This document shows, piece after piece, positions 27,201 to 34,921 of a DNA stretch of 64,000 nucleotides. Where the stretch lies: the NCBI RefSeq assembly GCF_014635345.1, contig NZ_BMCU01000004.1, positions 408,442 through 472,441 of the forward strand, written 5' to 3'. A model generated the notes under the pieces. It worked only from the letters and a program-made list of their open reading frames with translations, searched no databases and had not been told where the DNA came from. Source of the DNA: Rhodococcoides trifolii (lineage in GTDB: Bacteria > Actinomycetota > Actinomycetes > Mycobacteriales > Mycobacteriaceae). The number at the start of each line of letters is the position of its first letter. The first letter of the stretch is position 1. A program made the translations under genes and the position numbers.

Positions 27201-30019
27201 GGTCCGCCGACACCGCCGTGGTGACCGGCGCGAGCACGGGAAGCATCGCCGCGGCGATCGTCGCCGATCTGTTGCAGGGCGGCGCGACGGTCATCGCCAC
27301 CACCTCCCGCCTCGACGCCGACAAGCTGGAGTTCTACCGAAACCTGTACCGCGACAACGCCGTCGTCGGCGCCAAGCTGTGGGTGGTACCGGCGAACGTT
27401 GCGTCGTACGGTGACGTCGACGCCCTGTCCCGCTGGATCGGCGAACGGCAGACGGAGACGCTCGGCGGCAAGACGATCGAGATCAAGCCCGCGTTGCAGC
27501 CGACGATGCTGTTCCCGTTCGCAGCCCCGGCGGTGTCGGGCGATCTGACCGACGCCGGTGGCCGCGCCGAAATCGAGATGCGGGTGCTGCTGTGGTCGGT
27601 GGAGCGCATGATCGCGACGCTGTCGGCCATCGGCTCGGACACCAACACCCGCGCACGGCTGCACGTGGTCCTGCCGGGCTCACCCAACCGCGGACTGTTC
27701 GGCGGCGACGGTGCCTATGGCGAGGCCAAGGCATCCCTCGACGCCATCGTGGCGCGGTGGAGGTCGGAATCATGGTCACGCCGAGTCACGTTGGTGCACG
27801 CCCTGATCGGGTGGGTCAGCGGCACCGGGCTCATGGGTCACAACGATCGACTGGTCGACGCCGCCCGCGAGCGCGGGGTGGAAGTGTTCACCCCGTCGGA
27901 GATGGCAGGACTCCTCCTACAAACGTGCACCGCCGACGTCCGACGCCTCGGCGCACCTCTCGACATCGACCTCAGCGGCGGGTTGGCCCACGCCGGCCTC
28001 GATTTTGCGACGCTGGCGGCCGAGTCCCCCAGAGTCGGGGGCACATTCAGTCGAACCGACGACGTGAGGGTGCCCCTGAGTCACAACAGCAGACGAACAG
28101 TCAGAGCCCTCCCACCCGCCCCCCGCACAGTCCCGCGAACCCTCGACCCCACCTGGCCTGCAACGACCGCCCGCCCCGAGGACCTCGTCGTCATCGTCGG
28201 TGCGGGGGAGGTGGGAGCGTACGGATCGTCGCGCACTCGCTTCGAAGTGGAAGTGCACGAACGGCTCTCGGCCGCCGGAGTCGTCGAGCTCGCCTGGAAC
28301 ACCGGTCTGATCGAGTGGCAGGACGGGTGGTGCGACCGCGAGAGCGGCGAGCCGATCGACGAAGCGGACATCGCCGATCGCTATCACGACGCTGTGCTGG
28401 AGAGGACGGGCATTCGCACCTTCCCCGACTACGGCGTCATGACGGACAACGCCCTCCCGCTCCTCACCTCGGTGTTTCTCGACAAGGACCTGACGTTCGT
28501 GGTCGGATCGCGCGCCGAAGCCGAGTCGTTCCAGGACGCCGATCCGGACAACACCACGATCACCGAGAAGAACGGTGAATGGACCGTCACCCGCAAGCAG
28601 GGCACCGAGATCCGGGTACCGCGCGCGATGAAGATGACCCGCACCGTCGGCGCGCATCTTCCCGACGGTTTCGACCCGCTCCGCTGGGGCATCCCCGCCG
28701 ACATGGTCGACGCTCTCGACCCGGTGGCGGTGTGGAACATCGTCGCGACGGTCGACGCGTTCCTCTCCAGCGGCTTCAGTCCGGCCGAATTGCTCCAGAA
28801 GGTGCACCCGCGGTACGTCGCGAACACGCAGGGGACCGGGCAGGGTGCGCAGCAGGCGATTCACGCCGCGTACGTCCAGACCATCCTGGGTGAGCCCGTG
28901 GCGAACGACATCCTGCAGGAGACGCTGCCGAACGTCATTGCGGCGCATGTGGTTCAGAGTTACGTCGGCGGGTACGGCGCCATGGTGAACCCGGTCGGGG
29001 CGTGCGCGTCGGCGGCGGTGTCCGTGGAGGAAGGCGTCGACAAGATCCGGCTCGGCAAGGCCACCCTGGTGGTTGCGGGCGGCTTCGACGACGCCGGCCC
29101 GCAGAGCATCCTCGGGTTCTCCAACATGTCGGCCACCGCGGATTCGACGGCGATGGAGGCGAAGGGCATCGACCCGCGACGGTTCTCCCGTGCGAACGAT
29201 CGCCGCCGCGCCGGGTTCGTGGAGGCGCAGGGCGGCGGCACCGTGCTGTTGGCGCGCGGGGACCTGGCGCTCGAGATGGGACTGCCGGTTCTCGGTGTGG
29301 TTGCGTGGGCGGGGTCGTTCGCCGACGGTATCCACACGTCCATCCCCGCGCCCGGAATCGGTGCGTTGAGTGCTGGAGTGGGTCACCGCGACTCCGAGCT
29401 CAACACTGCGCTGACGAAGCTGAACCTCACCGCCGACGACATTGCCGTGGTCTCGAAGCACGACACGTCGACCCGAGCCAACGACCCCAACGAAGCCGAG
29501 ATGCACGAGCGCCTCGGAGACGCCATCGGACGCAGCGAGGGCAACCCGTTGATCGTGGTGTCGCAGAAGTCGTTGCTGGGCCACGGGAAGGGCGGCGCGG
29601 CAGCGTTCCAGATCATCGGGCTCTGCCAGATTCTGGACTCGCAGCAGATCCCCCCGAATCGCTCCCTCGACTGCGTGGACGACGAGATGAAGCAGTACCC
29701 GCATCTGGTATGGCCGAAGAGAACGCTCGAGCTGAAACCCAGGGCCGGCATCCTCACCAGCCTCGGCTTCGGGCACGTCTCGGGAATGGTGGTGGTGGCC
29801 CACGCCGACGCCTTCCTGGCGGCGCTGACGTCCGACGAGCGGCTCACGTACACCGAGAAAGCACGTCGGAGGACCGAGACGGGACAGCGGACCCTGCTCG
29901 ACGCCATGTGCGGGGGACCGAGCATGTACCAGAAGCCGGACCGGCCGTTCGTCGACCGCCGTGAGGTGGACATGTTGTTGGACCCGCACGCGCGACTGGG
30001 TTCGAACGGCGCATATTGA
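21209..30019 (+). CDS. fas: Type I fatty acid synthase (FAS-I)
   Basis: This 2936-residue multidomain enzyme makes C16-C26 acyl-CoAs that feed membrane lipids and mycolic acids. In order: acetyltransferase (GHSQG, about 124-128), FMN enoyl reductase (LLAGMTPTTVDVG, about 390), dehydratase (HGMW, about 1195), malonyl/palmitoyl transferase (VYAFPGQG at about 1270; GHSVG near 1371), acyl-carrier region (about 1700), ketoreductase (VVTGASTGS, about 2005) and ketosynthase (GACASA with Cys2599, His2751 in KHDTSTRANDP, His2792 in KSLLGHGKGG). All key motifs are present. The ATG at 21209 follows GAGAGGA; an open frame extends 59 codons upstream without conservation. It is slightly shorter than the mycobacterial enzyme (3069 residues). 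Three strong palindromic elements and one weaker one lie in frame in linkers. No acpS follows it here. Confidence 0.97.
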   Translation: MSIHEISTGTHPTLHRDLESGAPFVVAFGGQGSRWQSVLSEITADYGLSAQLQQVCDDADRLLTPVVSELLPYAPSVFRPFAPADETAPEASVPGILLAQMAMIRALSVMGIDATRFPDVRAIGHSQGCWGAAAWDAAGQDDAELIAAVRITVAAVVKQARDCGLTGKGERAPMVSVANIDPNRLLALLEQVPSVVLSIKNSRRRVVLSGPYEDLVRVQELCRAVTDADTAERDAKRTGGAPFDPIFEPLPIRIGFHHPALEPALDDVRAWSERCGLNAERAVDLARRTAVDPVDWVEELETASVGTSWLLDMGPDDTIGRLSRSTLASSGIGIVSVSTRAGQRQLITPGAAPVPERPWASYAPTLVSLPDGRTVVETSFTRLTGRSPILLAGMTPTTVDVGIVAAAANAGYWAELAGGGQVTEAILAERITELTRELQPGRAAQFNSMFLDPYLWKMQVGGKRMVPKARAAGAPIDGVVVTAGIPEFDDALALIAELKSSGIDYVTFKPGTVKQIAAVVAIAKATDEAIIVHVEGGRAGGHHSWEDLDDLLIATYQQLRAAPNVVLCVGGGIGTPERAADYLTGYWSVQRGYPAMPVDGILVGTAAMATLEATTSPEVKRLLMETAGSERWIGAGRTDGGMSSGRSQLGADIHETDNAASRCGRLLDEVAGDAGAVAARRDEIIDALSKTAKPYFGDVGTMTYEGWLRGWLRHTGAEKSPGALLSTPDPSWTARLDAFLARAEARLHPSDNGTVDSVLSGEEDPSDAVDALVAHYPHARDTVLHPADVAFFLQQCKVPGKPVPFVPIIDADVRRWWRSDSLWQAHDPRYAADQVIVIPGPQSVAGIDRVDEPVAELLGRFEQATVDRLASTPTSVPGRRRDDRTDGPLSVLLAADTVDWVGRQISNPVRRLGDWHAKDDGFFTNHPGAELTTISADTVLLTVPLNGRRLSIPITVPPSATDGGVPVVSAHAATETMLLLLEVAAGGSLPEVRDGVARDTAAWMPSMASGHTAVTAAGLADDRHPNGPVPDVVMGACWPAVFAVLGSAQTESGVRVIEGMLDLVHLDHTVTVHAALPTESSAFIVRAELVGVTDTDVGRVVEVSVRVQSSGAHDLGVADIATMTERFAIRGRVGTATLSAAEPIGNPTPRRRRLATHLTAPDAMHAFAAVSSDHNPIHTSDAAAALAGLDGPIVHGMWLSAAAQHAVGVELDSWTASFLAPVEPGARIDVTVDRVASAAGRDVLEVLCRVDGDPVMSATAVQKAPVTVYAFPGQGIQSVGMGQGAATTSIAAKRVWDRADAFTRDRLGFSILTIVRDNPITITVDGREFHHRDGVLFLTQFTQVAMATLGYAQIAELRENDAVATEYVFCGHSVGEFTALAAAGGIFDLDTVIELVYARGTIMSDLVERDSQGRSNYGMAAVRPNRMGLSDASFVADVAARSGEFLEVVNYNQRGAQYVVAGTVSGLEALEGECSDRAFVRVPGIDTPFHSSVLHEGVERFRSVLNRLVPKMIDADALVGRYIPNLTARPFALPAPVPAATQGHPHTDRSTECAPESTRTARTLLIDLLAQQLANPVRWIETQDVLFDELGVQRFVEVGVATAPTLANLARNRAPQVFNVERDRAVVFSQDADVAETLEPEVVDAAVVVETAPIHTTARPADIPFTVADAVRVLIATWTKVRLDQLSLTDTVESLCEGVSSRRNQLMLDLTSELGIGAIDGGADLDLASLGATATRMSPRYSAFGPVLTDALDDMLRRTLGPSGKRPTYVTERVTATWQLGTGWAAHVRAELALATREGSSLRGGALGTIDLADVDTAVDEAVRSVASRAGVAVSLPSSSTASHSVDSGALNDLSDSIIGADGILATTARALLDQLGLSETVDAQPVHDDELARMVATELGTDWQKKMAPAFDPRKAVLLDDRWATLREDLARIYTGQDTVDPVRFIGAGDAVVKQAHWYRTQCDVRSTYATQRHIGSRRDTLDHIATNAALPPVDTWSADTAVVTGASTGSIAAAIVADLLQGGATVIATTSRLDADKLEFYRNLYRDNAVVGAKLWVVPANVASYGDVDALSRWIGERQTETLGGKTIEIKPALQPTMLFPFAAPAVSGDLTDAGGRAEIEMRVLLWSVERMIATLSAIGSDTNTRARLHVVLPGSPNRGLFGGDGAYGEAKASLDAIVARWRSESWSRRVTLVHALIGWVSGTGLMGHNDRLVDAARERGVEVFTPSEMAGLLLQTCTADVRRLGAPLDIDLSGGLAHAGLDFATLAAESPRVGGTFSRTDDVRVPLSHNSRRTVRALPPAPRTVPRTLDPTWPATTARPEDLVVIVGAGEVGAYGSSRTRFEVEVHERLSAAGVVELAWNTGLIEWQDGWCDRESGEPIDEADIADRYHDAVLERTGIRTFPDYGVMTDNALPLLTSVFLDKDLTFVVGSRAEAESFQDADPDNTTITEKNGEWTVTRKQGTEIRVPRAMKMTRTVGAHLPDGFDPLRWGIPADMVDALDPVAVWNIVATVDAFLSSGFSPAELLQKVHPRYVANTQGTGQGAQQAIHAAYVQTILGEPVANDILQETLPNVIAAHVVQSYVGGYGAMVNPVGACASAAVSVEEGVDKIRLGKATLVVAGGFDDAGPQSILGFSNMSATADSTAMEAKGIDPRRFSRANDRRRAGFVEAQGGGTVLLARGDLALEMGLPVLGVVAWAGSFADGIHTSIPAPGIGALSAGVGHRDSELNTALTKLNLTADDIAVVSKHDTSTRANDPNEAEMHERLGDAIGRSEGNPLIVVSQKSLLGHGKGGAAAFQIIGLCQILDSQQIPPNRSLDCVDDEMKQYPHLVWPKRTLELKPRAGILTSLGFGHVSGMVVVAHADAFLAALTSDERLTYTEKARRRTETGQRTLLDAMCGGPSMYQKPDRPFVDRREVDMLLDPHARLGSNGAY
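23359..23386. repeat. Short palindrome inside fas (possible separate family)
   Basis: GGAAAAGAGT and ACTCCTTTCC pair at 9 of 10 positions around CCAGGGGC. It encodes part of a variable linker (GAEKSPGALLS) after the enoyl reductase. It shares CAGGGGCAC with family A, but the link is uncertain. Confidence 0.45.
25829..25877. repeat. Palindromic repeat family A, copy 3, in frame inside fas
   Basis: ACTCAGGGGCAC and GTGCCCCTGAGT form perfect arms (14 bp with flanking CG), and the loop is identical to copy 1. It is translated as [17 protein letters not shown] at about residues 1540-1557, in the linker after the malonyl/palmitoyl transferase domain. Confidence 0.9.
27091..27141. repeat. Palindromic repeat family B, in frame inside fas
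   Basis: GACCCAATGTGACGTT and AACGTCACATTGGGTC are perfect 16-bp arms, extending to 20 bp with one mismatch; the loop is about 11 bases. It is translated as part of RTQCDVRSTYATQRHIGSR at about residues 1961-1978, just before the ketoreductase. No second copy was found in this window. Confidence 0.88.
28032..28082. repeat. Palindromic repeat family A, copy 4, inverted, in frame inside fas
   Basis: GAGTCGGGGGCAC and GTGCCCCTGAGTC are the arms. Read on the minus strand it matches copies 1-3, with a different middle (CGTCGTCGG in place of CACCGATAGA). It is translated as VGGTFSRTDDVRVPLS in the linker between ketoreductase and ketosynthase. Confidence 0.83.
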
Positions 30020-30030
30020 TCCTGGGTTCG

Positions 30031-30113
30031 GACCCGCTTCCACAGGCCAAACAAACCATTACGCGGTAAATGGCTCGGAAAGAGCGGGTCGTTTGGTTGT
30101 CCTGAGGGACAAC
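30031..30113 (+). terminator. Stem-loops downstream of fas
   Basis: An outer pair GACCCGCT/AGCGGGTC (30031-30038 and 30083-30090) is followed by a perfect hairpin GTTGTCC-TGAG-GGACAAC (30096-30113). There is no long U-tract, which is common in actinobacteria. The remaining bases to 30299 look like promoter or leader for the polysaccharide genes; no other gene is seen. Confidence 0.45.
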
Positions 30114-30299
30114 AGATTCCACTCCGGTTCGTTACCGCATTGCGATGTTGCCCAATTCGGCCCCGCTGATGAGGAATGGTTACGATCTGTTTGGAATCGC
30201 GATCGGGGTCCAAAAACGACCCACTCGATTCGGTGTTCTCGGGGGGAACGTGGAAACAGCGGCGTTTCCGAATGACGGAGCTCTCTATGTCGAACACGA

Positions 30300-31481
30300 A
30301 TGGGTGGAGCAGTGACCAGAAGTACTGCGGCAGTGGCCGGAACCCGGCCGCGAGTAGCGATTGCGCACGACTACCTCACGCAGCGGGGTGGAGCAGAGAA
30401 GGTCGTCCTCGCCATGGCGCGGGCGTTTCCGGAAGCGCCGATTTACACGACCCTCTACGACGCGGCAGCCACCTACCCCGAGTTCGGTGACCTCGACATC
30501 AGGGTCTCACCGCTGAACCGTGTCGGGCTTCTCCGATCCAATCACCGTGTGGCTCTTCCGTTTCTGCCGCACGCGTCCAGCATGACCGAGATCGACGCCG
30601 ACGTGGTGCTCACCAGCTCCAGTGGGTGGGCGCACGGCTTCTCCACCACGGGCAAGAAGCTGGTCTACTGCTACTCGCCGGCTCGGTGGCTGTACCAGAC
30701 GGACGTCTACCTGGGCGAGTCCAGCGGTATGGTCAAGCGACTGCTGATGTCCGCGCTGACACCCGCGCTCCGGCGCTGGGATCGACGGGCTGCACACTCG
30801 GCCGATCGCTACCTGGCAATCTCGACGGCTGTGCGCGAGCGCATCACGACCACCTACGGGATCGACTCCACGGTGGTGCCCGCGCCGTTCACCGTCGACG
30901 ACAGCGCCGGTGTCGAGGCCGTGCCGGAGGCGGCGGAGTGGCTCGCCGGCAGCGACTACTACCTGTGCGTGTCCCGCCTGCTGCCGTACAAGAACGTCGA
31001 CAAGGTGATGAAGGCGTTCGAGGGCACCGGCCGCACATTGGTCGTGGTGGGCCGCGGACCGGAGAAGGACGCGCTCGAGGCCATGCGGCTCGACAACGTG
31101 TTGATGCTCAGTGATCTGTCCGAGGGGCAGATGTCGTGGCTGTACCAGAACACGTCCGGACTGGTTGCGGCGAGCTACGAGGACTACGGGTTGACTCCGC
31201 TCGAGGCCGGTCATCACGGAAAGCCCAGCATTGTGCTTCGCTGGGGTGGATTCCTCGATACCATTTCCGAGAACGTCACCGGAATCTTCTTCGATGAGCC
31301 GGAGCCGCAGGCCATCTCGGCCGCCATCGACCGGTGCGAGAGCCGTTCGTGGGACTCCGCGCGCATCGTCGGACACGTCCAGCAGTTCGGGGAGGACCGG
31401 TTCGCCGAACGCCTTGCCGACACCATCGACGACTTGCTCGGGAGCGAGTCCAGCACGCGGGTCGGCGCACTGCCGACGTGA
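30300..31481 (+). CDS. Glycosyltransferase family 4 (WbaZ-like)
   Basis: The 393-residue GT-B fold enzyme probably adds a sugar (often mannose) to a lipid-linked oligosaccharide at the inner face of the membrane. It opens with RVAIAHDYLTQRGGAEKVVL (donor/acceptor cleft), contains YLCVSRLLPYKNVDKVMKAF and ends the nucleotide-sugar site with SYEDYGLTPLEAGHHGKPSI. The ATG at 30300 and a GTG at 30312 are both possible starts. It is followed after 17 bases by the LCP gene, so the two are probably one transcript at the left end of the polysaccharide locus. Confidence 0.87.
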   Translation: MGGAVTRSTAAVAGTRPRVAIAHDYLTQRGGAEKVVLAMARAFPEAPIYTTLYDAAATYPEFGDLDIRVSPLNRVGLLRSNHRVALPFLPHASSMTEIDADVVLTSSSGWAHGFSTTGKKLVYCYSPARWLYQTDVYLGESSGMVKRLLMSALTPALRRWDRRAAHSADRYLAISTAVRERITTTYGIDSTVVPAPFTVDDSAGVEAVPEAAEWLAGSDYYLCVSRLLPYKNVDKVMKAFEGTGRTLVVVGRGPEKDALEAMRLDNVLMLSDLSEGQMSWLYQNTSGLVAASYEDYGLTPLEAGHHGKPSIVLRWGGFLDTISENVTGIFFDEPEPQAISAAIDRCESRSWDSARIVGHVQQFGEDRFAERLADTIDDLLGSESSTRVGALPT

Positions 31482-31498
31482 ATTACTGATCGGATGCA

Positions 31499-32590
31499 AT
31501 GACCATCACTCGGGCACTGCCGTCGGGGTCTGTGCCGCCATCGCGCAGAACCGGCGTCACCATGCGACGTGTCGACCACGGTCGGCACCGGCGCAAGCGC
31601 ATCGTCAAACGGACGATCATCGCGTCCAGCGTGCTGGCACTCGTGGCGATCATCGGCATCGTGACCACCTTCGTCGTCGTGTTCGAGCGTTACTTCGACG
31701 CGGTTGACCGCATCCCGGGCGTCTTCGACGGACTCGACGAAAGTGCCCGTCCAGCGGGAACTCCCGGTGCCACCAACTTCCTCGTGGTCGGTTCCGACGC
31801 GCGCACGACGGGTCCGACGACGGGTACGGACGCCACCGAGGAGGCAGGTGATGCCCGGTCGGACCTGATCATGTTGGTGCAGTTCCACAGCGACGGCCGA
31901 ACCGCCGAGATCGTCTCCATTCCGCGGGACTCCTGGGTCCCCGTTCCCGGTCGCGGCAACGACAAGATCAACGCCGCGTACGCATTCGGTGGCCCGACCC
32001 TGCTGGTGCAGACCGTCGAGGCGCTGACCCGAGTGCGGGTCGACCACTTCGCGGTCATCGACTTCTTCGGCTTCGTCGCCGTCACCGACTCGTTGGGGGG
32101 TGTGTTCGTCGACGTCGCGCGAGAGACCGAGAACGAGGGAGTCACGTTCTACCAGGGGCGAAACTTCCTCACCGGTCTGGCCGCTCTGGCGTACGTGCGA
32201 CAACGCGTCGGACTTCCCGACGGTGACCTGGACCGAATCCTGCGGCAGCAGAACTACCTTCGAGCGTTGGCGACCAAGATTCGGCAGGTCGATCCCATTC
32301 GCAAACCTCGGCAGGTCGACCGGGTTCTGAAGTACATCACCCGGGCAGTGAGCGTCGACGATACGTTGAGCAATCTCGACCTCGCCAAGCTGGCGGTGGC
32401 GCAACGCGGCCTGGGGCCCACCGACGTCTCGTTCCTGCGGGCGCCCGTCGGCGGATCCGGAACGGAAGGCAGCGCCAGCGTTCTGTACCTCGACGACAGC
32501 GCCCGCAACACCCTGTGGCGCTACATGGCGACGGGCACGCTGCGAGAACGGGTCTCGGAGTTCGGCACGCTCCCGTCCACGCCGTTCTAG
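31499..32590 (+). CDS. LytR-CpsA-Psr (LCP) family glycopolymer transferase
   Basis: LCP enzymes move lipid-linked glycopolymers onto peptidoglycan (in mycolata, arabinogalactan or capsule). The 363-residue protein has a basic cytoplasmic start, one membrane segment (about 38-62) and an external LCP domain with NFLVVGSDART, ARSDLIMLVQ, VSIPRDSWVPVPGRGNDKIN and YVRQR followed by GDLDRILRQQNYLRAL; the Asp and Arg residues that hold the pyrophosphate are present. It sits directly behind a glycosyltransferase gene, which supports a role in attaching the polymer made by this locus. Confidence 0.93.
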   Translation: MTITRALPSGSVPPSRRTGVTMRRVDHGRHRRKRIVKRTIIASSVLALVAIIGIVTTFVVVFERYFDAVDRIPGVFDGLDESARPAGTPGATNFLVVGSDARTTGPTTGTDATEEAGDARSDLIMLVQFHSDGRTAEIVSIPRDSWVPVPGRGNDKINAAYAFGGPTLLVQTVEALTRVRVDHFAVIDFFGFVAVTDSLGGVFVDVARETENEGVTFYQGRNFLTGLAALAYVRQRVGLPDGDLDRILRQQNYLRALATKIRQVDPIRKPRQVDRVLKYITRAVSVDDTLSNLDLAKLAVAQRGLGPTDVSFLRAPVGGSGTEGSASVLYLDDSARNTLWRYMATGTLRERVSEFGTLPSTPF

Positions 32591-32609
32591 AGCTCAGAAC
32601 CTCAGAACC

Positions 32610-33692
32610 TCAGAACAGCGACGCGTACAGCTCGCGGTGCCGGGCCGCGATCCGATCCCAGGCGAAGGTCTCTGCGTGCACTCGGCACTCCTTCGCCGTC
32701 GGGCCGATTCCGTTGAACACGCCGACGATCCGTGCGGCGAGGGCGTCGGCATCACCGATCGGGACGACGAGAGACGGATCCAGTGCGACGACGGTGTCGG
32801 GCAAGCCGCCGCAGTCGGTGACGACGGGGGGTCGACCGGACGCCAGCGATTCGAGGGCGATCAACCCGAAACCTTCGAGCGCAAGGCTGGGAATGGCTGT
32901 GACCGTGGCCATTCGGTAGAGCTCGTTGAGGCGGGCGTCGCTCACGCGACCTTCGAACGTGATCGATTTGTCCAGTGACATGCGCGTGACGAGTGCGCGA
33001 AGCTCGTCCTCGTACGTGCCTTTTCCGACGATGAACAGCCGTGCGTCCGGTTCGGCCCGAAGAATTTCGGGCCACGCGTTGATGAGCACGTCGATGCCCA
33101 TGCGGCGTTCGAGCCGCCGAGCGCAGACCACCACCGGGGCGGACGTCTCGGGTTCGGCGAAGGCGAACCGTTCCAGATCCACACCGCCGGGAATGATCTC
33201 CACGATGTCGGGGTCGATGCCGTAGTCACCGACGATGACGTCCTTGAATCGTTGGCAGAGAACGACGAATGCGTCCGAGCGCGAATAGATGGACTTCTCC
33301 AGCAGGAACTTCGCCCGGATTCGCATGTCCCGGGCGCCGGCCATCTTGCTCTCGGCGGCCCACGGACCCTGGAAGTGCGTGATGACGTTGGTTCGCCGCT
33401 CCAGGGTGGTGCGGGAATTGCCGTAGAGCGCAAAGTGACTGTCGATCAGTGTGTTCGAGCGCCCCGCTCTCGAGACCTCGGGTGGGTGCACACGGGACGC
33501 GGCGATGCGCGCCGGGAGACTCTTGCCGGTCGGACTCCAGGACGTGCCGCCCGGGATCGGATCGCCGAACGCCGAAGCGGTCACCGGCCCGGTTTCGTCG
33601 TCACGCAGAGCCGAGAACAAGGATTCGAAGTATCGATTCAAACCGCCGGGGCGGGAATCGAACCACTCGGACCCGGTCATGTGTACGTGCAC
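32610..33692 (-). CDS. Glycosyltransferase family 4
   Basis: A GT-B glycosyltransferase of about 360 residues. It has an N-terminal GGLNRYFESLF loop, PVVVCARRLERRMGIDVLINAW (donor site), LFIVGKGTYEDEL, and EGFGLIALESLASGRPPVVT, the E-x7-E type nucleotide-sugar motif. I place the start at the GTG at 33692 (product begins HVHMTGSEWF) because AAAGGG lies just upstream; an in-frame ATG at 33743 would add 17 non-conserved residues. It is convergent with the LCP gene and divergent from the next glycosyltransferase. The sugar specificity is unknown. Confidence 0.85.
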   Translation of the reverse strand: MHVHMTGSEWFDSRPGGLNRYFESLFSALRDDETGPVTASAFGDPIPGGTSWSPTGKSLPARIAASRVHPPEVSRAGRSNTLIDSHFALYGNSRTTLERRTNVITHFQGPWAAESKMAGARDMRIRAKFLLEKSIYSRSDAFVVLCQRFKDVIVGDYGIDPDIVEIIPGGVDLERFAFAEPETSAPVVVCARRLERRMGIDVLINAWPEILRAEPDARLFIVGKGTYEDELRALVTRMSLDKSITFEGRVSDARLNELYRMATVTAIPSLALEGFGLIALESLASGRPPVVTDCGGLPDTVVALDPSLVVPIGDADALAARIVGVFNGIGPTAKECRVHAETFAWDRIAARHRELYASLF

Positions 33693-33814
33693 GGCACCCT
33701 TTCGGTGAATTCGCTTGTTACTCAGTGGACTACCGACAGGCAATTGTCAACTGGCGCTTGTAGTATTCACTGAAATCGAATGCACGGCAAAAGTTCGGAA
33801 GGGCCTCGACAAGC

Positions 33815-34921
33815 GTGAAGCGCGTTCTGATCGTCACCCGAGAATTCCCGCCCCAGCCCGGCGGTGTGGGTGATTACTGCGCGCGATGGATCGAGGAGAC
33901 GCGCAAGCGGTGGCCCGACTGCCATGTCACCGTCCTCTGTGCGCCGTGGCCGGGTCGGGGCACCACGTTCGACGGAGCCGATGTGGTCGAACACGAGGAC
34001 TGGACCCGGTCGGGCTACTCGGCGCTCGTCGCCACGGCACGCCGGCTCCAGCCGGACGACGTCGTCTTTCATTACGTGCCGCACATGTACCACCGGCAGG
34101 GCCTGCCGCTCTCCATCCCGCTGTTGGTGTGGACGTTGCAGCGACGCGTCGCTCCCGTCACCACCGTGTTCCACGAAATGAGCTCGGCCGTGGTCACATT
34201 CAGACACCGGGTGCTGGCGCTACCGCAGGCGGTACTGGTGATGCTCGTTGCCAGCGCGTCGCCGAAGTCCGTGGTCACCATCTTCACGCGGGCGCGGTGG
34301 CTCGGAGTTCTCGTGCCGTGGGTTCGCAGGCGCATCACGGTCATTCCCGTCTCGCCCACCATGCACAACCTGTCCGCGCGCGACGGTCTGCCGCCGTCTC
34401 GGCCTGCGCTGCGCCTGCTGCACTTCGGGTCGAAGCATCCGTCGCGAGACTTCTCGATGATCGTCGGTGCCCTCGACGCGCTCGATGCGCGCGGCATCGC
34501 TTACGAGATGCGGGTGGTGGGAACGGCGGCGGCCCCGGATCCACGTGCTGTTCCCCTCGGGTACCGCGCGGAGCCCGAGGTGATCGAGGAGATCCTGTCG
34601 GCCGACATCGCGTTGCTCCCGTTCAAGGACGGCGCCTCGGGGCGCAGGTCGACGGTAGCCAACTGCTTGATCGCTGGCGTCCCGACGGTATCGACCCGCG
34701 GCCATGACACCACCCCGTCGTGGTACGGCGACGCACTCGTACTCGCGCGCGATCCTGCCGAATTCGCCGACGCGGTAGTCGCTTTGGCGTCGGACCCGGC
34801 CGCGCGTGCACGTCGGGGCGAAGCCGCGGCGCAGTGGGCGGCAGAGAACATCTCGTGGTCCGTCACCGGTGCGGCGTGGGCCGGCGTGCTCGAACTCGAT
34901 GCGCGAGAACCGGTCCTGTGA
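33815..34921 (+). CDS. Glycosyltransferase family 4
   Basis: The 368-residue protein starts at a GTG and has the GT-B pattern: KRVLIVTREFPPQPGGVGDY at the N-terminus, LRLLHFGSKHPSRDFSMIV at the domain junction and DIALLPFKDGASGRRSTVAN in the C-terminal half, with an Arg/Ser-rich phosphate site instead of the usual Glu motif. Its stop overlaps the next gene's GTG (GTGA), so it is coupled to the flippase. It likely builds the repeat unit that flippase exports. Confidence 0.83.
   Translation: MKRVLIVTREFPPQPGGVGDYCARWIEETRKRWPDCHVTVLCAPWPGRGTTFDGADVVEHEDWTRSGYSALVATARRLQPDDVVFHYVPHMYHRQGLPLSIPLLVWTLQRRVAPVTTVFHEMSSAVVTFRHRVLALPQAVLVMLVASASPKSVVTIFTRARWLGVLVPWVRRRITVIPVSPTMHNLSARDGLPPSRPALRLLHFGSKHPSRDFSMIVGALDALDARGIAYEMRVVGTAAAPDPRAVPLGYRAEPEVIEEILSADIALLPFKDGASGRRSTVANCLIAGVPTVSTRGHDTTPSWYGDALVLARDPAEFADAVVALASDPAARARRGEAAAQWAAENISWSVTGAAWAGVLELDAREPVL

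Noticed and set aside
27917..30043. 708-codon minus-strand frame opposite the 3' part of fas
   Set aside because: It is a high-GC antisense shadow; composition is Arg/His/Val-rich and no domain is visible, while the plus strand carries the ketosynthase motifs.
32590..32625. Tandem CAGAACCT repeats between the LCP gene and the convergent glycosyltransferase gene
   Set aside because: Only about three short units partly inside coding sequence; too small to support a function.
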